Origin: Watersipora subatra
Lineage: Eukaryota; Bryozoa; Gymnolaemata; Cheilostomatida; Watersiporidae
Length of the DNA: 64,000 nt
Direction of reading: 5' to 3'
Assembly (NCBI RefSeq): GCF_963576615.1
Contig: NC_088708.1
Location: 50,393,196-50,457,195, forward strand
In this document: positions 48,957 to 63,075 of the stretch, one piece after another
Numbering within the stretch: position 1 is the first letter of the stretch
Layout of the letters: every line of letters starts with the position of its first letter
The notes under the pieces: generated by a model
What the model was told of the DNA's origin: nothing
Seen by the model: only the letters and a program-made list of their open reading frames with translations
The model's database searches: none
Position numbers and translations under genes: made by a program

Positions 48957-50575
48957 TAATATCTTTTAATATTGCTTCAAAAAAGTAAAGCATATTTAGA
49001 TATGGTCTGAATCAGTTGTACAGCTTCAAACCCTTCCATTAACTAGTAGACAAATACATGTAAGTGTTGACCTTCTTATAAAATATAAATATAATCTACA
49101 TGTAGTCTTAATCAGAAAATTGTAAATAGAGTGAGTCAACAATAAAACCTTGAGCTAGTCACACCTTAAAATCTGGTGGAATTAGATTAGAACTAGGATA
49201 TTATCATTCACCATATCCTTTCTGAGACATAAATGTTTGACAAAATAAATGACATAAACATCTTGTCATAAACATCATAAGTATAACTCTTGTTTCATGG
49301 CACAAGTGCTTCAGCATAGGCATCGAACCATAAACACATAAACACATGAACCTGGTTATTGATATATAGGTGGGGGCAGTCCAAGAGCAGTAAAAAGCTT
49401 CTTTACTAGAAGAAGCAAATCTAGTTACCATAGCAACAGCTTTATTATATAACTGACCTATATTCTAATTACTGGTAAGTAACTCAGAATTCAAGTAGGT
49501 AAATCACCTAATAATGTCTAATGGTATCATTATTATTGGTAATGATGCGAGTAGGAACCAGTGATCAGTAACAAACGTTGTGAAACTGAAGACTGATTGG
49601 CTTGTATTAAACCAATGAGTTTATTATTCCTAATAATAACATCTATTGTGAGTTTAATTCCATTAGTTTTTAATATACTACTGGAAGTTTAATTCCATCA
49701 GCTTTCATCGTTCCAAACAATAAATTGCAGTAATCTGTAAAATGAAGGTTCTATTAGAGATACAGCAGTTAGAATCAACTACAAAATACAGATCATAGTT
49801 CCTTTGTAGACAAAAAACTGTTTATATGAAGTGGTGAAACATTATTTATTCGACTTTATATTATGTAGTAAGCAAAAATCGTTATTTATACCGAGTCATG
49901 ACTTTTACTATACTATATTAAATTAATGAGTTTTTGTGTGAATTTTAAAGTGAAAAACCAAAGAAGCAAAATTTTGGCTAGATCAGCGTTTAAATGAGTC
50001 AAAAACTTAGATTTTTGCCTATCCCTTCTTTTGATTATGATGTAAACTAAACTCGAGGTGGTAGTATTTGGTTTTAATCATTTTTTTAATGATTAGTTTT
50101 TACCAAGTTAATCAAGTTATCAAGCATGTTTAGATCTGAATGTCAACTCAGACTTTGACTATCAACTGATTTCCTCGACTACCTTACTCCTCTACATCTA
50201 ACTCTACAGAGTTTAAATTCTATTTTCAATGTTAGCTTTTCAAAAGCTAGTCTGCCACCCATACTGATATTCGTACTTTAAGCATGCCCTGTTTGACAAC
50301 TTTTAGTTTAACATCTGAAACCAGTCTCTGTGTCGTCTAGAACCAGTTTAACAGCCACCTCATTTATTTATAGAAGCTGTACATTTATGTAATACATCCT
50401 GAGCACATCCCATTATTTAGGCTATCTGAAATTATCCTGAAGTGGTTTTATTGTTTCAACAGCTGTTAGTTTTCATGTTTGATGGAATATTCGTATCTGT
50501 TCCCGTTAACATTTTTGATCATATCATGAAAAAACTCCACAGAAAACCGTTATTTATTAATAAAACCAAACCATT

Positions 50576-50647
50576 GGGCTTGTCCGGGATTTGAACTTGG
50601 GACCTCTTGCACCCAAAGTGAGAAACATACTCCTAAACCAACAAACC
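50576..50647 (-). pseudogene. tRNA-Pro-like (TGG), decayed
   Basis: Orthologue of 13689-13760 with the same anticodon-stem and T-stem mismatches and loop TTTGGGT. Confidence 0.65.
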
Positions 50648-50962
50648 TCTTTCTGACTTCTAACTTGCTTTCTTAAACTAAAAATCCCTCATAGAAGTAC
50701 GAATGTCTGAAACCAGTCCCCATGTATTCTGAAATAGGTTTAACGGCCATAGCATTTATTTACTAGCAATTGTATGTAATACATCCTGAGCACATACCAT
50801 TATTTAGGCTATCCGACTGTACCCTGAAGTGGTTTTATTCTTTCAACACCTTTTAATTTTCATGTTCGATGGAATATTCGTATCTGCCTCTGATAATACT
50901 TTTTGATCATATCAGCAGAAAACTCATAGAAAACCGTTAGTCATTAATAAAACAAAACCATT

Positions 50963-51034
50963 GGGCTTGTCCGGGATTTGAACCCGGGACCTCTTGCACC
51001 CAAAGCGAGAATCATACCCCTAGACCAACAAGCC
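50963..51034 (-). tRNA. tRNA-Pro (TGG)
   Basis: Consensus acceptor and T-arm with an intact B box, anticodon loop TTTGGGT. One C-A mismatch in the anticodon stem. TTTTG follows the 3' end on the minus strand. Confidence 0.82.
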
Positions 51035-51229
51035 TTTTTCTTACCTCTAACTTTGCCTTGTTGAACTAAAAATCCCTCAGATAGAGTATGCATAGAAGTA
51101 TGACTGTCTGAAACCAGTCCCTATGTATTCTGAAATAGGTTTAACAGCCATAGCATTTATTTACTAGCAATTGTATGTAATACATCCTGATCACAGACCA
51201 TTATTTAGGCTATCCGACTTTACCCTGAA

Positions 51230-51283
51230 GTGTGTGTGTGCGTGTGCGTGTGCGTGTGCGTGTGCGTGTGCGTGTGCGTGTGA
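51230..51283. repeat. GTGTGC microsatellite
   Basis: About 54 bp of GTGTGT then repeated GTGTGC. It marks the exact end of tRNA array 3. Confidence 0.9.
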
Positions 51284-51660
51284 ACTTGTAAATGCATGCA
51301 ATTGGGGACTCACACCAGAATTTAACAGACAAATTGGGGACGTTCGGAAATTGGGGACGTCCCCAATCTTTTAAACCCTTTTTTCTTATAAAAAACGAAA
51401 AAATATATAGTTTAATCCAACTCCCGACAAAATCTGAGCACTGTCCCCAATTGCCTGCATTTGTACGAGAACATCTGTGAGTGTGGGTGTGTGAAAAAAT
51501 ATGTAAGTCCCCAAAAAGTTTGCTAAATTCTCACACACATTTGACCTGTTTCCATTTGTTAGTAGGCAAATATTTTCGGAGTTTTCTTCTCATAGAATCT
51601 TTTTACCTAACAATTGGGGACATATATTTTATTGGGGAGCTAATTTCTATCTTGTGAAAA

Positions 51661-51750
51661 CTCACAATATTTGCGAGTTTCTACAGGAATGAAATTACAA
51701 GAGATGAAAACTCACAATATTTGTGAGTGAAAAGTCACAATATTTGTGAG
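51661..51750. repeat. Three near-palindromes CTCACAATATTTGTGAG
   Basis: Near-identical 17-base palindromic motifs at 51661-51677, 51711-51727 and 51734-51750. Just upstream (51300-51640) the motif TTGGGGAC and its complement recur. No gene is visible. Confidence 0.6.
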
Positions 51751-54290
51751 TTTTTATCTAAAATGTAGCTTTGGAAGCAAATTGATAGTTTACACTATTT
51801 TTAAACTTATGTTTAGCTAAAGGCTATATTTGCTCTTCTGCATTACAAATGTATTTTGTAGTTTAGCATTCGCAAAGTTTTTTTTACAATATAATGTATT
51901 TGGTCAGCAGTTATACACGCTCAGCAAAAATTTGAAAGTATGTCTCGTTTGCTTCCTTCAATAGTTCAGGCCTTTAATAATCCTTGAGAGCTCTTGTACT
52001 TTTTCAAATATTCTCACATATGCTTCCTTCTTTACTTACTAGCTTTTATTTTTAGTATGGTTGTAGTTTATACGCAATTAAAAAAATTTGCGCTTTATTA
52101 TTCAAAAGATTTGTTTGAATTCATTACGTACATTTCTTACATAAGTTATAGCTGCATAAAATCTCAGGTTAATTTCACATAGTCTTAAGCATAAGATCTC
52201 TGTACATGTACTTTATTGACTTCAAATATTGATCCATTGTATGTTTTTGCAAGAACTTTACTACATCATCCTTCCTTGATATTTTTAGACTGAATAAAAT
52301 ATTAAAATAAAACATGTAGCCTCCAATGCTTTCTCTAACTCGTTTAAATTTTTCTTATATCTATGAATAATAATGGTCAAAATTCTGATTTAAAATATAT
52401 TTTAAAAGTTAACTTAAATGTCTGATAATTTTGGTTCAAAACATTTACTGGAAAACAAACATTATTAAACCAATTTCAAGTGTCTCTGCAAATTTCTAAT
52501 CTGAGATCTGTATATTGTTAGAATTCAATCGAATCTTCTGTTTTTTCTTTCTCAGACCAATGGTCCATCATTGAACTTTTTTACTATGTAGTATTCTTTT
52601 ATCAGCTCCACTAAAAAACATTCGTTACTACTAAAAGATCAGAGTCAATTACAAAGATTGACAAGGTAGTATATCTTTAGAGAATGAAATAGCTAGATGG
52701 AAAATTCTGCCATACATTTATCGCTCCTCATTGAAAATACTTATAGTTGTTTTAGAAAATATATATATTTCATCAAGTTTATATTGAGTATGTTGACAAT
52801 ACCAATCTTTTTATCTAAAGCTTGATTGTAATTTAACTCCTATGTCCCTATGCTTGCTTTTCATGTATGGCTTAAAAACAATGGAATTATACAAGTTTCA
52901 AGTTTAATCAATTGCGGTTATCAATGTGTAAAAATAAGCAGCAGTGTCAACATTTAATGAATATATTTAATTCTTTTTGGCTTTTGGATTTTTGAAAAAG
53001 TGCTTGTCATCACCTCACTCGTTCTTTTTACTTTTGTATATAATAGTTAACTCATGCTGACGCAATGTAAATATGTTGATGACTGGCATTGCTAGCAGTA
53101 TAAAACGAGATTCCGCAACAAAATTAATTCAGTAACGTAATTAAATTTGTTGTCTGTTTATGCCAATCGCTTGGCATGAGTGTAAAACATCCTTGCATTC
53201 TGCTGTCTTCTCGGTTCTGCAAAGTGGAAGGACTTGAGAGTTAATAGAAAACTCTGTTGAAATTTTTGCCTTGATAAAAGCATTAATAATTGTAAAATCA
53301 AAAACGTAGATAAGACATCAGTTTGCTACTCCTGCTGTTTACTACTTACAAACTAAACTCGCAAAGATCAGCATTGATCCTGAGAAGCAATTGGTTCTAT
53401 TGAATTTATATCCAAATAGAATGGCCTAACGCTGAGTTATCCTTTGTACATCATACATGTGTAGAATTAATAGTTCCTAAAAGTAAATTAAAAAAGTGTC
53501 ATAATATGTATATTTATTACTCAACAAATATTTCATAGACAACTATGGAACTTTTGAACTGAGTTTGAAGTAGAAATGAAGTCATGCATAACTTTTACTA
53601 GCATAATTATGAAAGTTTGCACATGAGATTGCACATGAAATTGTCCACCGAGCATATGAAATCGGCAAAAAATTAAGTATACAAAAAAGCAAAGTGTTTT
53701 TGCATACTCGCAAACAATAAAAAGATTTTTTGGGGTGTTAAATGGGTATGAAATACTGAACGCAAATAATCGTCAACATGAATTATTTTTTTAATGTTTA
53801 TTACTACTTGGTTCATGGGAATGCAATAGATTAAAATTTTTTTAATTTTATTGTAGTATTCATCATATATAATTTTAGCTGGATTTCAGTAGTGTATATA
53901 TGTAAGAGCCTAATACGGTTCAATGAATGCATGAAACTTGGTTTGTTATACGATACAAAGCCAAATGCGCTTAGCTAACGTCTCAGCAAATAAGCAATGC
54001 ATACTGAAAATCTATATATAAATATCAGTGTCTTTTTGTCTTCTATTGTATGTTCATTTATAACAAGTATGCATTGTTTTAACATAACAATGCATAACTT
54101 ACATGACTCTCGCATAAGCTTGATTGATATGATAAGCAAGAATATTGCAATCAGTAGAGAGCTGTAGTAGGACTGAAACAGGCACCGTATGAATTACACA
54201 AATATATAAACAGTACACAGAAATAAATGCAGTACGCAGAAATAAAAAAACACCTTCATTTAAAACCGTCATTTTTATTACCCGTGCAAA
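51751..54290. other. No supported feature
   Basis: AT-rich DNA with only short open frames. The stretch near 52740-52960 resembles 63760-63930 (both contain AAAGCTTGATT, then CTATGCTTG and TCATG-ATGGCTTA), so it is a dispersed repeat. Nothing else is recognised. Confidence 0.6.
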
Positions 54291-54293
54291 ATC

Positions 54294-57200
54294 GGGCAAT
54301 CTGCTTGTTTTATATAAAGCAAGAGAGGCTGCTACCTATTTGTAAAAACTCACAACAATAAAAAATCTAAAGAAGTTAGACCAATATAAAAAAAACATTT
54401 TTTATAATTAAAACACAAAATAAAACCAAAACTTCTGTTGATCACTAAAAAATACCAAATAGTAGATCCCTGGTCAAAGATTTTCAAAATCACACTGGCA
54501 AAACTGCTAGCAATTTCTTGTTAACTGTTTTTTTAATTATTCTTGACAAAGTTATTACTTGCGCTGTTTTAATTAAAAAAGTTCACAGGTAAACGTTTGT
54601 TTTTTTGCTATTTTTAGTTTTGTTCAAAAAACTTTGCAATTATTTTTTTATAGATTGCATTGTAACAAACTAATTTTAGATATCAATAGCGATAGGGCAA
54701 TAATTTAATTATAGTGCTATTGTTATTGTGATTCCTAATTTGAAGTAAACAGTTTTATAAGAATTATTCTATAGCTGGCCATTGACTACTTCTGTTGGAA
54801 AGCTTACCTACAGTTTTAATGTTTGGAAAACCGACTCATTTTACTTTTTGTTGGTCATAGTTGCTTGTTTTTTTAATAGTTACTTTTAAAAACTCTCACA
54901 GCATTGGTAAAATTTTCGTGCTATCTGAGACTTGTTTGAGCCAACGTGTTATCGCTTCTCAACCTTTGCCTGTCATACATTTAGCCTGTAGTGTCTTGCT
55001 TATGATTATGTAACATCGCAGAACCACAAGTTAAATAAATAGAACAAAGAAACTTATTCAGTACTGCTGGTCATCTGTAATAACAAGATTATAACATTGG
55101 ATGCTTTACACACCAAATCAAAGACAAATAAGATGTTTACTTCCATAAAATTTGTGCTCAATAGCATATACAATTTACAAATATTCAATGAGTTTATTAT
55201 TTTCCATTTACTCCATTCTATAATGTTCTATTGGCACAAGGCTTTATTGTTAATTAAAAACCAAGCAGATGCAGTGAGTGAGACATGTTTTTAATAAAAT
55301 AGTAGCTTGTAAATTTCACAGACACTGCAAATAATTTGTCAATAATTTACCTAGATTTTGAACTTCATTTGCAATATCATCCAGTTAGCCTCTAACAGAA
55401 CAAATTGTATTTGTTTTGTATTAATGATAATCATGCTCACGCTCATTTTAAATCACATTGTTTTTACTATGCCAATCTTTTTAAGAAAATGCGTACTTAT
55501 TTGCCAATATAAATAGCTTTCAAAATGCATCAAATTACTGCTCAGGCGCCAAAGAGTAATGTCATATGTTTTAAATAGAAAATAAAGTGAATCACCTGTA
55601 ATAATCAAGCCGGATCATATTTTCAAAATATTACATCTGAATTGACGTTGCACACAAAGATCACTGTTATCATAAACTATACAGACGTACATGTAGATCA
55701 ATGTTGTCAAATATTTCACATGGAAACATCCTATTTGACATTCGCAAGAATTTTTTATAGATTGCATTGTAGCAAACTAATTTTAGATATCAATAGTGCA
55801 ATAATTTACTTATTGTTCTATTGTTATTGTGATTGCTAGTTTGAACTAATCAGTTTTATGAGAATTATTTTATAACTGGTCATTGACAACTTCGGTTGTA
55901 AATTTTATCTACAGTTTCAATGTTTGGAAAACCCATCTAATTGTACTTTGTGTTACTGATAGTTGCTCTTTTTTCCACAATTACTTTGAAAAAGTCTCAC
56001 GGCATTAGTGAAATTTTGATGCTGTTTGCGATTTGTCTGACCCAACATGTTATCACTTCTCAATCTTTGCCTGTCATACCTTGAGCCCGTAGTGTCTTGC
56101 TTATGATTATGTAATATCGAAGTAGCAGGAGTTAAATCTGGAGAACAAAGAAACTTATTCAGTACTGCTGGTCATATACAATAACAAGATTATAACATTT
56201 GATGCTTTATACACCATTCAATGACAAATCAAATGTTTACTCTCATAAAGTTTGCTCTTGGTAGCATATACAATGTACAAATATTCGATGAATTTAGTAT
56301 TTTCTGTCTACTTTGCTTTACAGTATTCTATTCTGCGCAAAGCTTTATGGTTAGCTAAAATGCAAGCAGACTCAGCAAGTGAGACATGTTGTGAATGCTA
56401 TGGTGGCTTCAAAATCCCCAGACACTGCAAATAGTTTTTAAGAATCTACCCAGGTGCCAGGTTTTAAACTTTATTTGCAACATCACCTAGCTAGCCTCAA
56501 ACAGGAAATATTACATTTGTTTTGGATTAATGATAGTCATGCTCACGTTCATTTCAGATCACATGATTTTCACTATGCCCATTTTTTTAAGGAAATGTGT
56601 ACATATTTGCCTATCTAAACAGCTTTTGCAGTGCATCAAATCACTGCATAGTTTCCAAAGAGTTATCACATGCATCTTAAATAGAAAAAATAAAATGAAC
56701 AAAAGCTAACAATCAAGACAAATCATATTTTTAAAATATTTCATCTAAATTGATGTTGTTCCCATAGACTACTATTATCATACGCTATACTGACATAGGG
56801 CAATATTGCCAAATGATTTATTTGATAACATTATGGAAAACAAAACGTAATATGGAACACAAATTAATTCTTTAATTGGACTATCGAATTTACAAAGAGG
56901 CGAACAGTTATATTTTAAAACAAATATGAAGGGTATTTCTTATGAAACCTTTTTCAATTTCTCAAGAGAAATTTAGTATTTTGACAATTTATATGCAATT
57001 TAACCATGAGCAACTTATACCAGAAGAAGATTATGATAGACAATAGAATTATATCACCCCAACTATGGAAGGTTTGAAGACATGTATGTACTGATTTGCT
57101 TTAGTTTTTAATTTAAATTGCAATTGGAAAAATCTTTTAAACCCAAAATGCATGATTCTCAAAGTTGATTGTTGGAATATCACACTCACAAAGTTTTTTT

Positions 57201-59030
57201 TCTTTTGCATCACATTAGATAGTTCGGTTGATGTACCGGCTTGCACAGCAAGAACTCTAATAGTGAGTGATTATTGCAAAGTTGTTGTCTAGTGCCGTTG
57301 TTTTTCTAATAATTTTTGTTTAATATCCGTCGTTTTGGTATACTTTCAGTGTTGGTAGAGAATCTCCTGAACCAAGTAAATATTATTACTTTCCACTTAT
57401 TTTCTGCTAAACATTAAGCAGCAAGGGTCCAGCTAATCATGATGCAACATCAAACAGCTACAAGATCTATTAATAGAACAAAGGAAATTATGCAATACGG
57501 TTACTTGCAGGCAATAATAAGATTATATGGTTTGCGACTTTCACACAGTCTCTCATCCAGAGAAGAAATTTTTTCTCTTAAGATATGCTCTCCATAACAT
57601 ACTACACTGAAAAATATTTAACGATTTTAATTACATTGCTAATTTTATATGAAGCAAGAGAGGCTGATAATTGCTTATAAAATTCACAATAATAAAAGGT
57701 CTGCAGGAATGATACCAATTTGCAAAAAATTTTCTGATAATTTAGACACGAAGTTAAACAAAAACTTGTGTTGAGCACCAATAATTACCAACTGGTAGAT
57801 CCCTTGTTGAAAATTCGCAAAAGCACACTTGCAAAATTGCCTGAAGATCCTTGTCAACTGTTTTTTATTACTGCTGACAAAGTTATTACTTTTGGTCTTT
57901 TACTCAAGGAAGGTCACGAGCCAAAATTCCTGTTTGGTCAATTTGTAATTTTGTTTGAAATACTACACAAGTCTTTTTAGAAATTGCATTGTAACAAAAT
58001 AATTTTAGATATCAATAGCAATAGTGCAATAACCTACTTATTGTTCTATTGTGATTGCTAATTTAAACTAAACATTTTTTTTAGAATTATTCTATAGCTG
58101 GCCATTGACTACCTTTGTTGGAAAGCTTACTTATAGTTTTAAAGATTGGAAAACTCATCTCACTTTACTTTGCGTAGCTCATACATGTATATAGCCACCC
58201 CTTTTTATTAATAATTGCTTTGAAAAAGTCTCACAGCATGGATAAACTTTCTGCGCTGTTTGAGAGTTTTCTGAGCCAACATGTTTATCACTGTTAAAAC
58301 TTTGCCTGTCATACATTGAACATGTCTTGTTCCGCTTATGATTATGTAATATTGAAGAAGGATCAGTTAAACTTAGGGAACAAAGAGACTTATTCAATAC
58401 TGCAATCAGTAAAATTCAGCACTGCTCATGCACAATGACAAGATTATAACATTTTCTGCTTGTACACTAAATCAAAGACAAATAAGATCCTAAACTCTTA
58501 TAAAGTTTGTGCTCAAAAGCATATACACTTTACAAATATTAAATGAACTTATCATTTTCTGTCTACGCAGTTCTATAATATTCTATTCTGTGCGCGGCTT
58601 TATGGTTAGCTAAAAACCAAGCAGATTCAGGGAGTGAGACATGTTGTTAATGAAATGGTAGCTTGTAAATCTCACAGACACTGCAAATAATTTGTCGAAA
58701 ATCTACCTAAGCACAAGATTTTAAACTTTATTTGCAACATCAGATAGTCATGCTCACTTTTATTTTATATCACATGGTTTCCACTATGCCCATTTTTTAA
58801 AGACCTGCGTACATATTTGCCAATCTAAACAGCTTTCACAATCCATCAACTTACTGCACAGTTGCCAAAGAGTTATGCCATGCGTTTTGAATCGAAAAAG
58901 TAAAGTGAACAACAGTTAACGGTAAAGACGAATCACCTTTTCAAAATATTTCATATTATTGGATGTTGCTCATATAGATGATTATTATCATAAACAATAC
59001 TGACTTAGTAAAATATTGCCGAAGGTTTCA
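54294..59030. repeat. ~1.1 kb tandem repeat, about four copies
   Basis: Landmarks recur in order: TTGCATTGTA-CAAA then AATTTTAGATATCAATAG at 54656, 55761 and 57985; AACAAGATTATAACATT near 55083, 56186 and 58436, with a diverged version near 57517. Copies are well diverged and one (about 57.0-57.6 kb) is much degraded. No shared long reading frame. Confidence 0.7.
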
Positions 59031-59389
59031 CGTTGAAATGTTATAATTAAAAATTTTATTAAATACTTAAAGAATTTGATAGTTACTGTCTATTTTTAAA
59101 AACTTCAATATGAATTAAAAGCCAAACAGGCATAGCAAGTGAAATGTGTTTGAAAGGTTGTATTCTGTTTCACAGATTATGAAGATAATCTGGCAAATAC
59201 CTACTTAGCGGACAGCAAATCACCTTTAGTTGCTATATTTTCTTTTAGCTGTACACAAATTATATTATATTTGTATTGCATTAGTGTTGTTGTCTTGTGT
59301 ATGTGTGCCAATTATAGGCTCAATAGTTTCTATCATGCAAATATTTGAAAGAAAATAAATATATTTCAATACACCTAATAATTTTCGTA

Positions 59390-60885
59390 CAAGAATGGGT
59401 AAAAATCCCAAACTAATAGGTTAAATTTCATACACACCCATGATAATAATTCCAAAACCAAAATGAGGATATATTATCACAATGCTATTTCTATTATTTG
59501 GTTAAACTAATGTTTGCAAAATTAATCGTTGAAATAACAAACACACCTCCAATTTCTCAATGTTCAATGAATTTTTTTATGGATGAAAGTATACTTAATT
59601 AATTCATTAATATTCTAAAAGTAATGGTTGTATATTAATTAACGGTTTTGATAATATTCGTAGTTATTGAAATAGCATTGAGAAATTTTATGACTGTATG
59701 TACAGTTATGATATTTGCTTTATGTTTTCAAACCAATGGCCATACAAGCAAATGTTCATGCACTGATATTTTTACCATCAATTTGGGAACATCTTATTAC
59801 AAATGCTTTGAGATTGGTGGCGACTAATTGTGCTCTTATAATCATTGTGTAATGTTCCAAACTAATGGTTGTAATATAATAAGTATTTGTTGGGGTATTC
59901 ATCTTTCCAAATTAGAGATATTTTATTCTTTGTCATCAAATGTAACAACAAACTGAAGGAAACTTTTTATAACATCCTTGATATGAATTAATACTATGTA
60001 TGCACCAGTAAATTTTGGCAATTATTTCAAACCAATGGTTGAAAGATCATGCAAACTCGTGGTTATATTTGAACACTCAAATTAGCAACAACATATCACA
60101 ATGGCGTTGAGATGCTATATCACTCAAACTGCTTTTGTAATAATTGCTAAATATCCCCGAGCAAATGGTTAAAAAATCATACAAGCTTTGTGGAGATAAT
60201 GAAGCGAGCATTAGGGACATTTTATTACAGATACTTTGAGCTGTTGTATGACTGTGAGTGGAGTTGCATATTGGCCAACTTCCCAGAATAGTTACATAAT
60301 TATAAACACTGGTGATGGTATTTTAGCATATATTTGGGGACATCTTTTTACAATAGCTATGATATGCTTGATCATTGCGTGTAGATTGGTAATAATTGGT
60401 CAATGTTTCAAACTAAAGGAAGCAATATCATTCACAGTTGCAACAATAGTTTTGCCACAAAATTGGTGAAATCTTCTCATACATTCGCTTTAAGATGGTT
60501 GACGAATAAGTGTGCACTTACAATTATAGATCAAGTTTTTCAAGCTAATGGTTCATATATAACTAAAACTTGCTGTGATATTTGTGCCATTAAATTAGAG
60601 AGATTTTACCACAGCCTAGATGCTTTGAAATGATTAGTGACTGTAAGTGAACTTACAAAAATTTGTAAAGTCATATGCACATGTGATAATAGTTCTGTGA
60701 TCAAATTGAGACATCTTGGCATGATGAATTTACATGGCTTAAAACTGCACATTATTTTATCATAATTGGTTAATGTGACCATACAAATGTTTAAAATAGC
60801 GTAAACATATCTGAGATATTTGGCTGTCAAATAATGGCCATCTTACAGCAACGGTTTTTAGATTGTTCATGACTGTGAGTTCACA
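59390..60885. repeat. Diverged ~130 bp monomers flanking the satellite
   Basis: Degenerate versions of the satellite monomer, recognised by CCAAACTAATGG-type or CCAAACCAATGG blocks followed by ATCATACA and then a GGGACAT or GGAACAT block. Spacing is about 130 bp. They look like old single monomers. Confidence 0.6.
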
Positions 60886-61278
60886 CATAATAATTGTTCG
60901 ATGTCACCAAATTAATGGTTAAAATATCATACACACCTGTGAGAATAATTTTACCATCAAATTGGGGACATATTGTTGCAATGGTGTTGACATTGTCTAT
61001 GACTGACTGTGTGCTTTTGTTCTAATCGGTCAATGTGCTCAGAAAACTGCCTAAAAAGCATATTCACTGGAGTTGGTATTTTGGCATTAAATTTGGAACA
61101 TCTTGCAGCAAAGGTATTAAGAATGATGATGACTGTGATTTCAAATAAAATAATCAGTCAATGTCCCCAAATTAATGGTTAAAATATCATGCACACCTGT
61201 GAGAATAATTTTACCATCAAATTGGGGACATATTGTTGCAATGGTGTTTACATATTCTATGACTGACTGTGTTCTTTT

Positions 61279-61325
<47 letters not shown>

Positions 61326-63075
61326 TGGTCGATAATCAGTCAGGAAACTGCTTAATAAGCATAATTATTGAGATTGATATTTTGGCATTAAATTTGGAAC
61401 ATCGAGCAGCATTGGTATTAGGAATGATGATGACTGTGATTTCAAATAAAATAATCAGTCAATGTCCCCAAATTAATGGTTAAAATATCATGCACACCTG
61501 TGAGAATAATTTTACCATCAAATTGGGGACATATTGTTGCAATGGTGTTTACATATTCTATGACTGACTGTGTTCTTTTGTAATAATTGGTCGATGTGCT
61601 CAGGAAACTGCTTAAGAAGCATATTTATTGGGGTTGGTATTTTGGCATTAAATTTGGAACATCTTGCAGCAAAGGTATTAAGAATGATGATGACTGTGAT
61701 TTCAAATAAAATAATCAGTCAATGTCCCCAAATCAATGATTAAAATATCATACACACCTGTGAGAATAATTTTACCATCAAATTGGGGACATATTGTTGC
61801 AAGGGTGTTGACATATTCTATGACTGACTGTGTTCTTTTGTTATAATTGATCAATGTGCTCAGGAAACTGCTTAATAAGCATAATTATTGAGATTGATAT
61901 TTTGGCATTAAATTTGGAACATCGAGCAGCATTGGTATTAGGAATGATGATGACTGTGATTTCAAATAAAATAATCAGTCAATGTCCCCAAATCAATGGT
62001 TAAAATGTCATACACACCTGTGAGAATAATTTTACCATCAAATTGGGGACATATTGTTGCAATGGTGTTTACATATTCTATGACTGACTGTGTTCTTTTG
62101 TTATAATTGATCAATGTGCTCAGAAAACTGGTTAAAAAGCATATTCATTGGAGTTGGTATTTTGATATTAAATTTGGAACATCTTGCAGCAAAGGTATTA
62201 AGAATGATGATGACTGTGATTTCAAATAAAATAATCAGTCAATGTCCCCAAATTAATGGTTAAAATGTCATACACACCTGTGAGAATAATTTTACCATCA
62301 AATTGGGGACATATCGTTGCAATGGTGTTTACATATTCTATGACTGACTGTGTTATTTTGTTATAATTGATCAATGTGCTCAGGAAACTGCTTAAGAAGC
62401 ATAATTATTGTGATTGATATTTTGGCATTAAATTTGGAACATCTTGCAGCAAAGGTATTAAGAATGATGATGACTGTGATTTCAAATAAAATAATCAGTC
62501 AATGTCCCCAAATTAATGGTTAAAATATCATACACACCTGTGAGAATAATTTTACCATCAAATTGGGGACATATTGTTGCAATGGTGTTGACATTGTCTA
62601 TGACTGACTGTGTTCTTCTGTTTTAATTGGTCAATGTGCTCAGAAAACTTCTTAAAAAGCATATTCATTGGAGTTGATATTTTGGCATTAAATTTGGAAC
62701 ATCTTGCAGCAATGGTATTTAGAATGATCATGACTTTTATCTCAAATAAAATAATCAGTCAATGTCCCCAAATCAATGGTTAAAATATCATACACACCTG
62801 TGAGAATAATTTTACCATCAAATTGGGGACATATCGTTGCAAGGGTGTTGACATATTCTAAGACTGACTGTGTTGTTTTGTTATAATTAGTCAATGTCCT
62901 CAGGAAGCTGCTTAAGAAGCATATTCATTGGGGTTGATATTCTGGCATTAAATTTGAAACATCGTGCAGCAAAGGTATTAGGAATGATGATGACTGTGAT
63001 ATCAAATAAAATAATCAGTCAGTGTCCCCAAATCAATGGTAAAAATATCATACACACCTGCGATAATTTTTCTAC
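60885..63075. repeat. 260 bp satellite, about eight copies
   Basis: AATGTCCCCA recurs at 61461, 61721, 61981, 62241, 62501, 62761 and (one change) 63021: exactly 260 bp apart. Earlier copies are near 60897 and 61160. The two halves of the unit are themselves related: TGTCCCCAAATTAATGGTTA with TGTGCTCAGGAAACTGCTTA, and AAATTGGGGACATATTGTTGC with AAATTTGGAACATCTTGCAGC. Confidence 0.88.
61280..61325. repeat. AAT microsatellite inside a satellite unit
   Basis: About 15 AAT triplets expanded from the TAATAATTGG found at this point in other units; it lengthens this unit to about 300 bp. Confidence 0.9.

Larger units (their letters stand above)
43480..50215 (+). repeat. Forward copy of unit A leading into array 3
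   Basis: Follows unit A from about 6130 to 13330. The last part (about 47.8-50.2 kb) is almost identical to 10.9-13.3 kb, suggesting recent duplication or gene conversion; the earlier part is more diverged. No supported genes. Confidence 0.85.
50215..51229 (-). repeat. tRNA-Pro tandem array 3, truncated
   Basis: Two tRNA genes (50576, 50963; interval 387 bp) with the same spacers as array 2. The array is cut within a spacer at about 51229, where a GTGTGC microsatellite begins and homology ends. Confidence 0.88.

Noticed and set aside
51171-51374. Frame with CACACACAC run
   Set aside because: Translation of the GTGTGC microsatellite.
51300-51640. TTGGGGAC motifs as satellite relatives of 60.9-63.1 kb
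   Set aside because: Only the short GGGGACA/TGTCCCC core is shared; no longer alignment with the 260 bp unit was seen.
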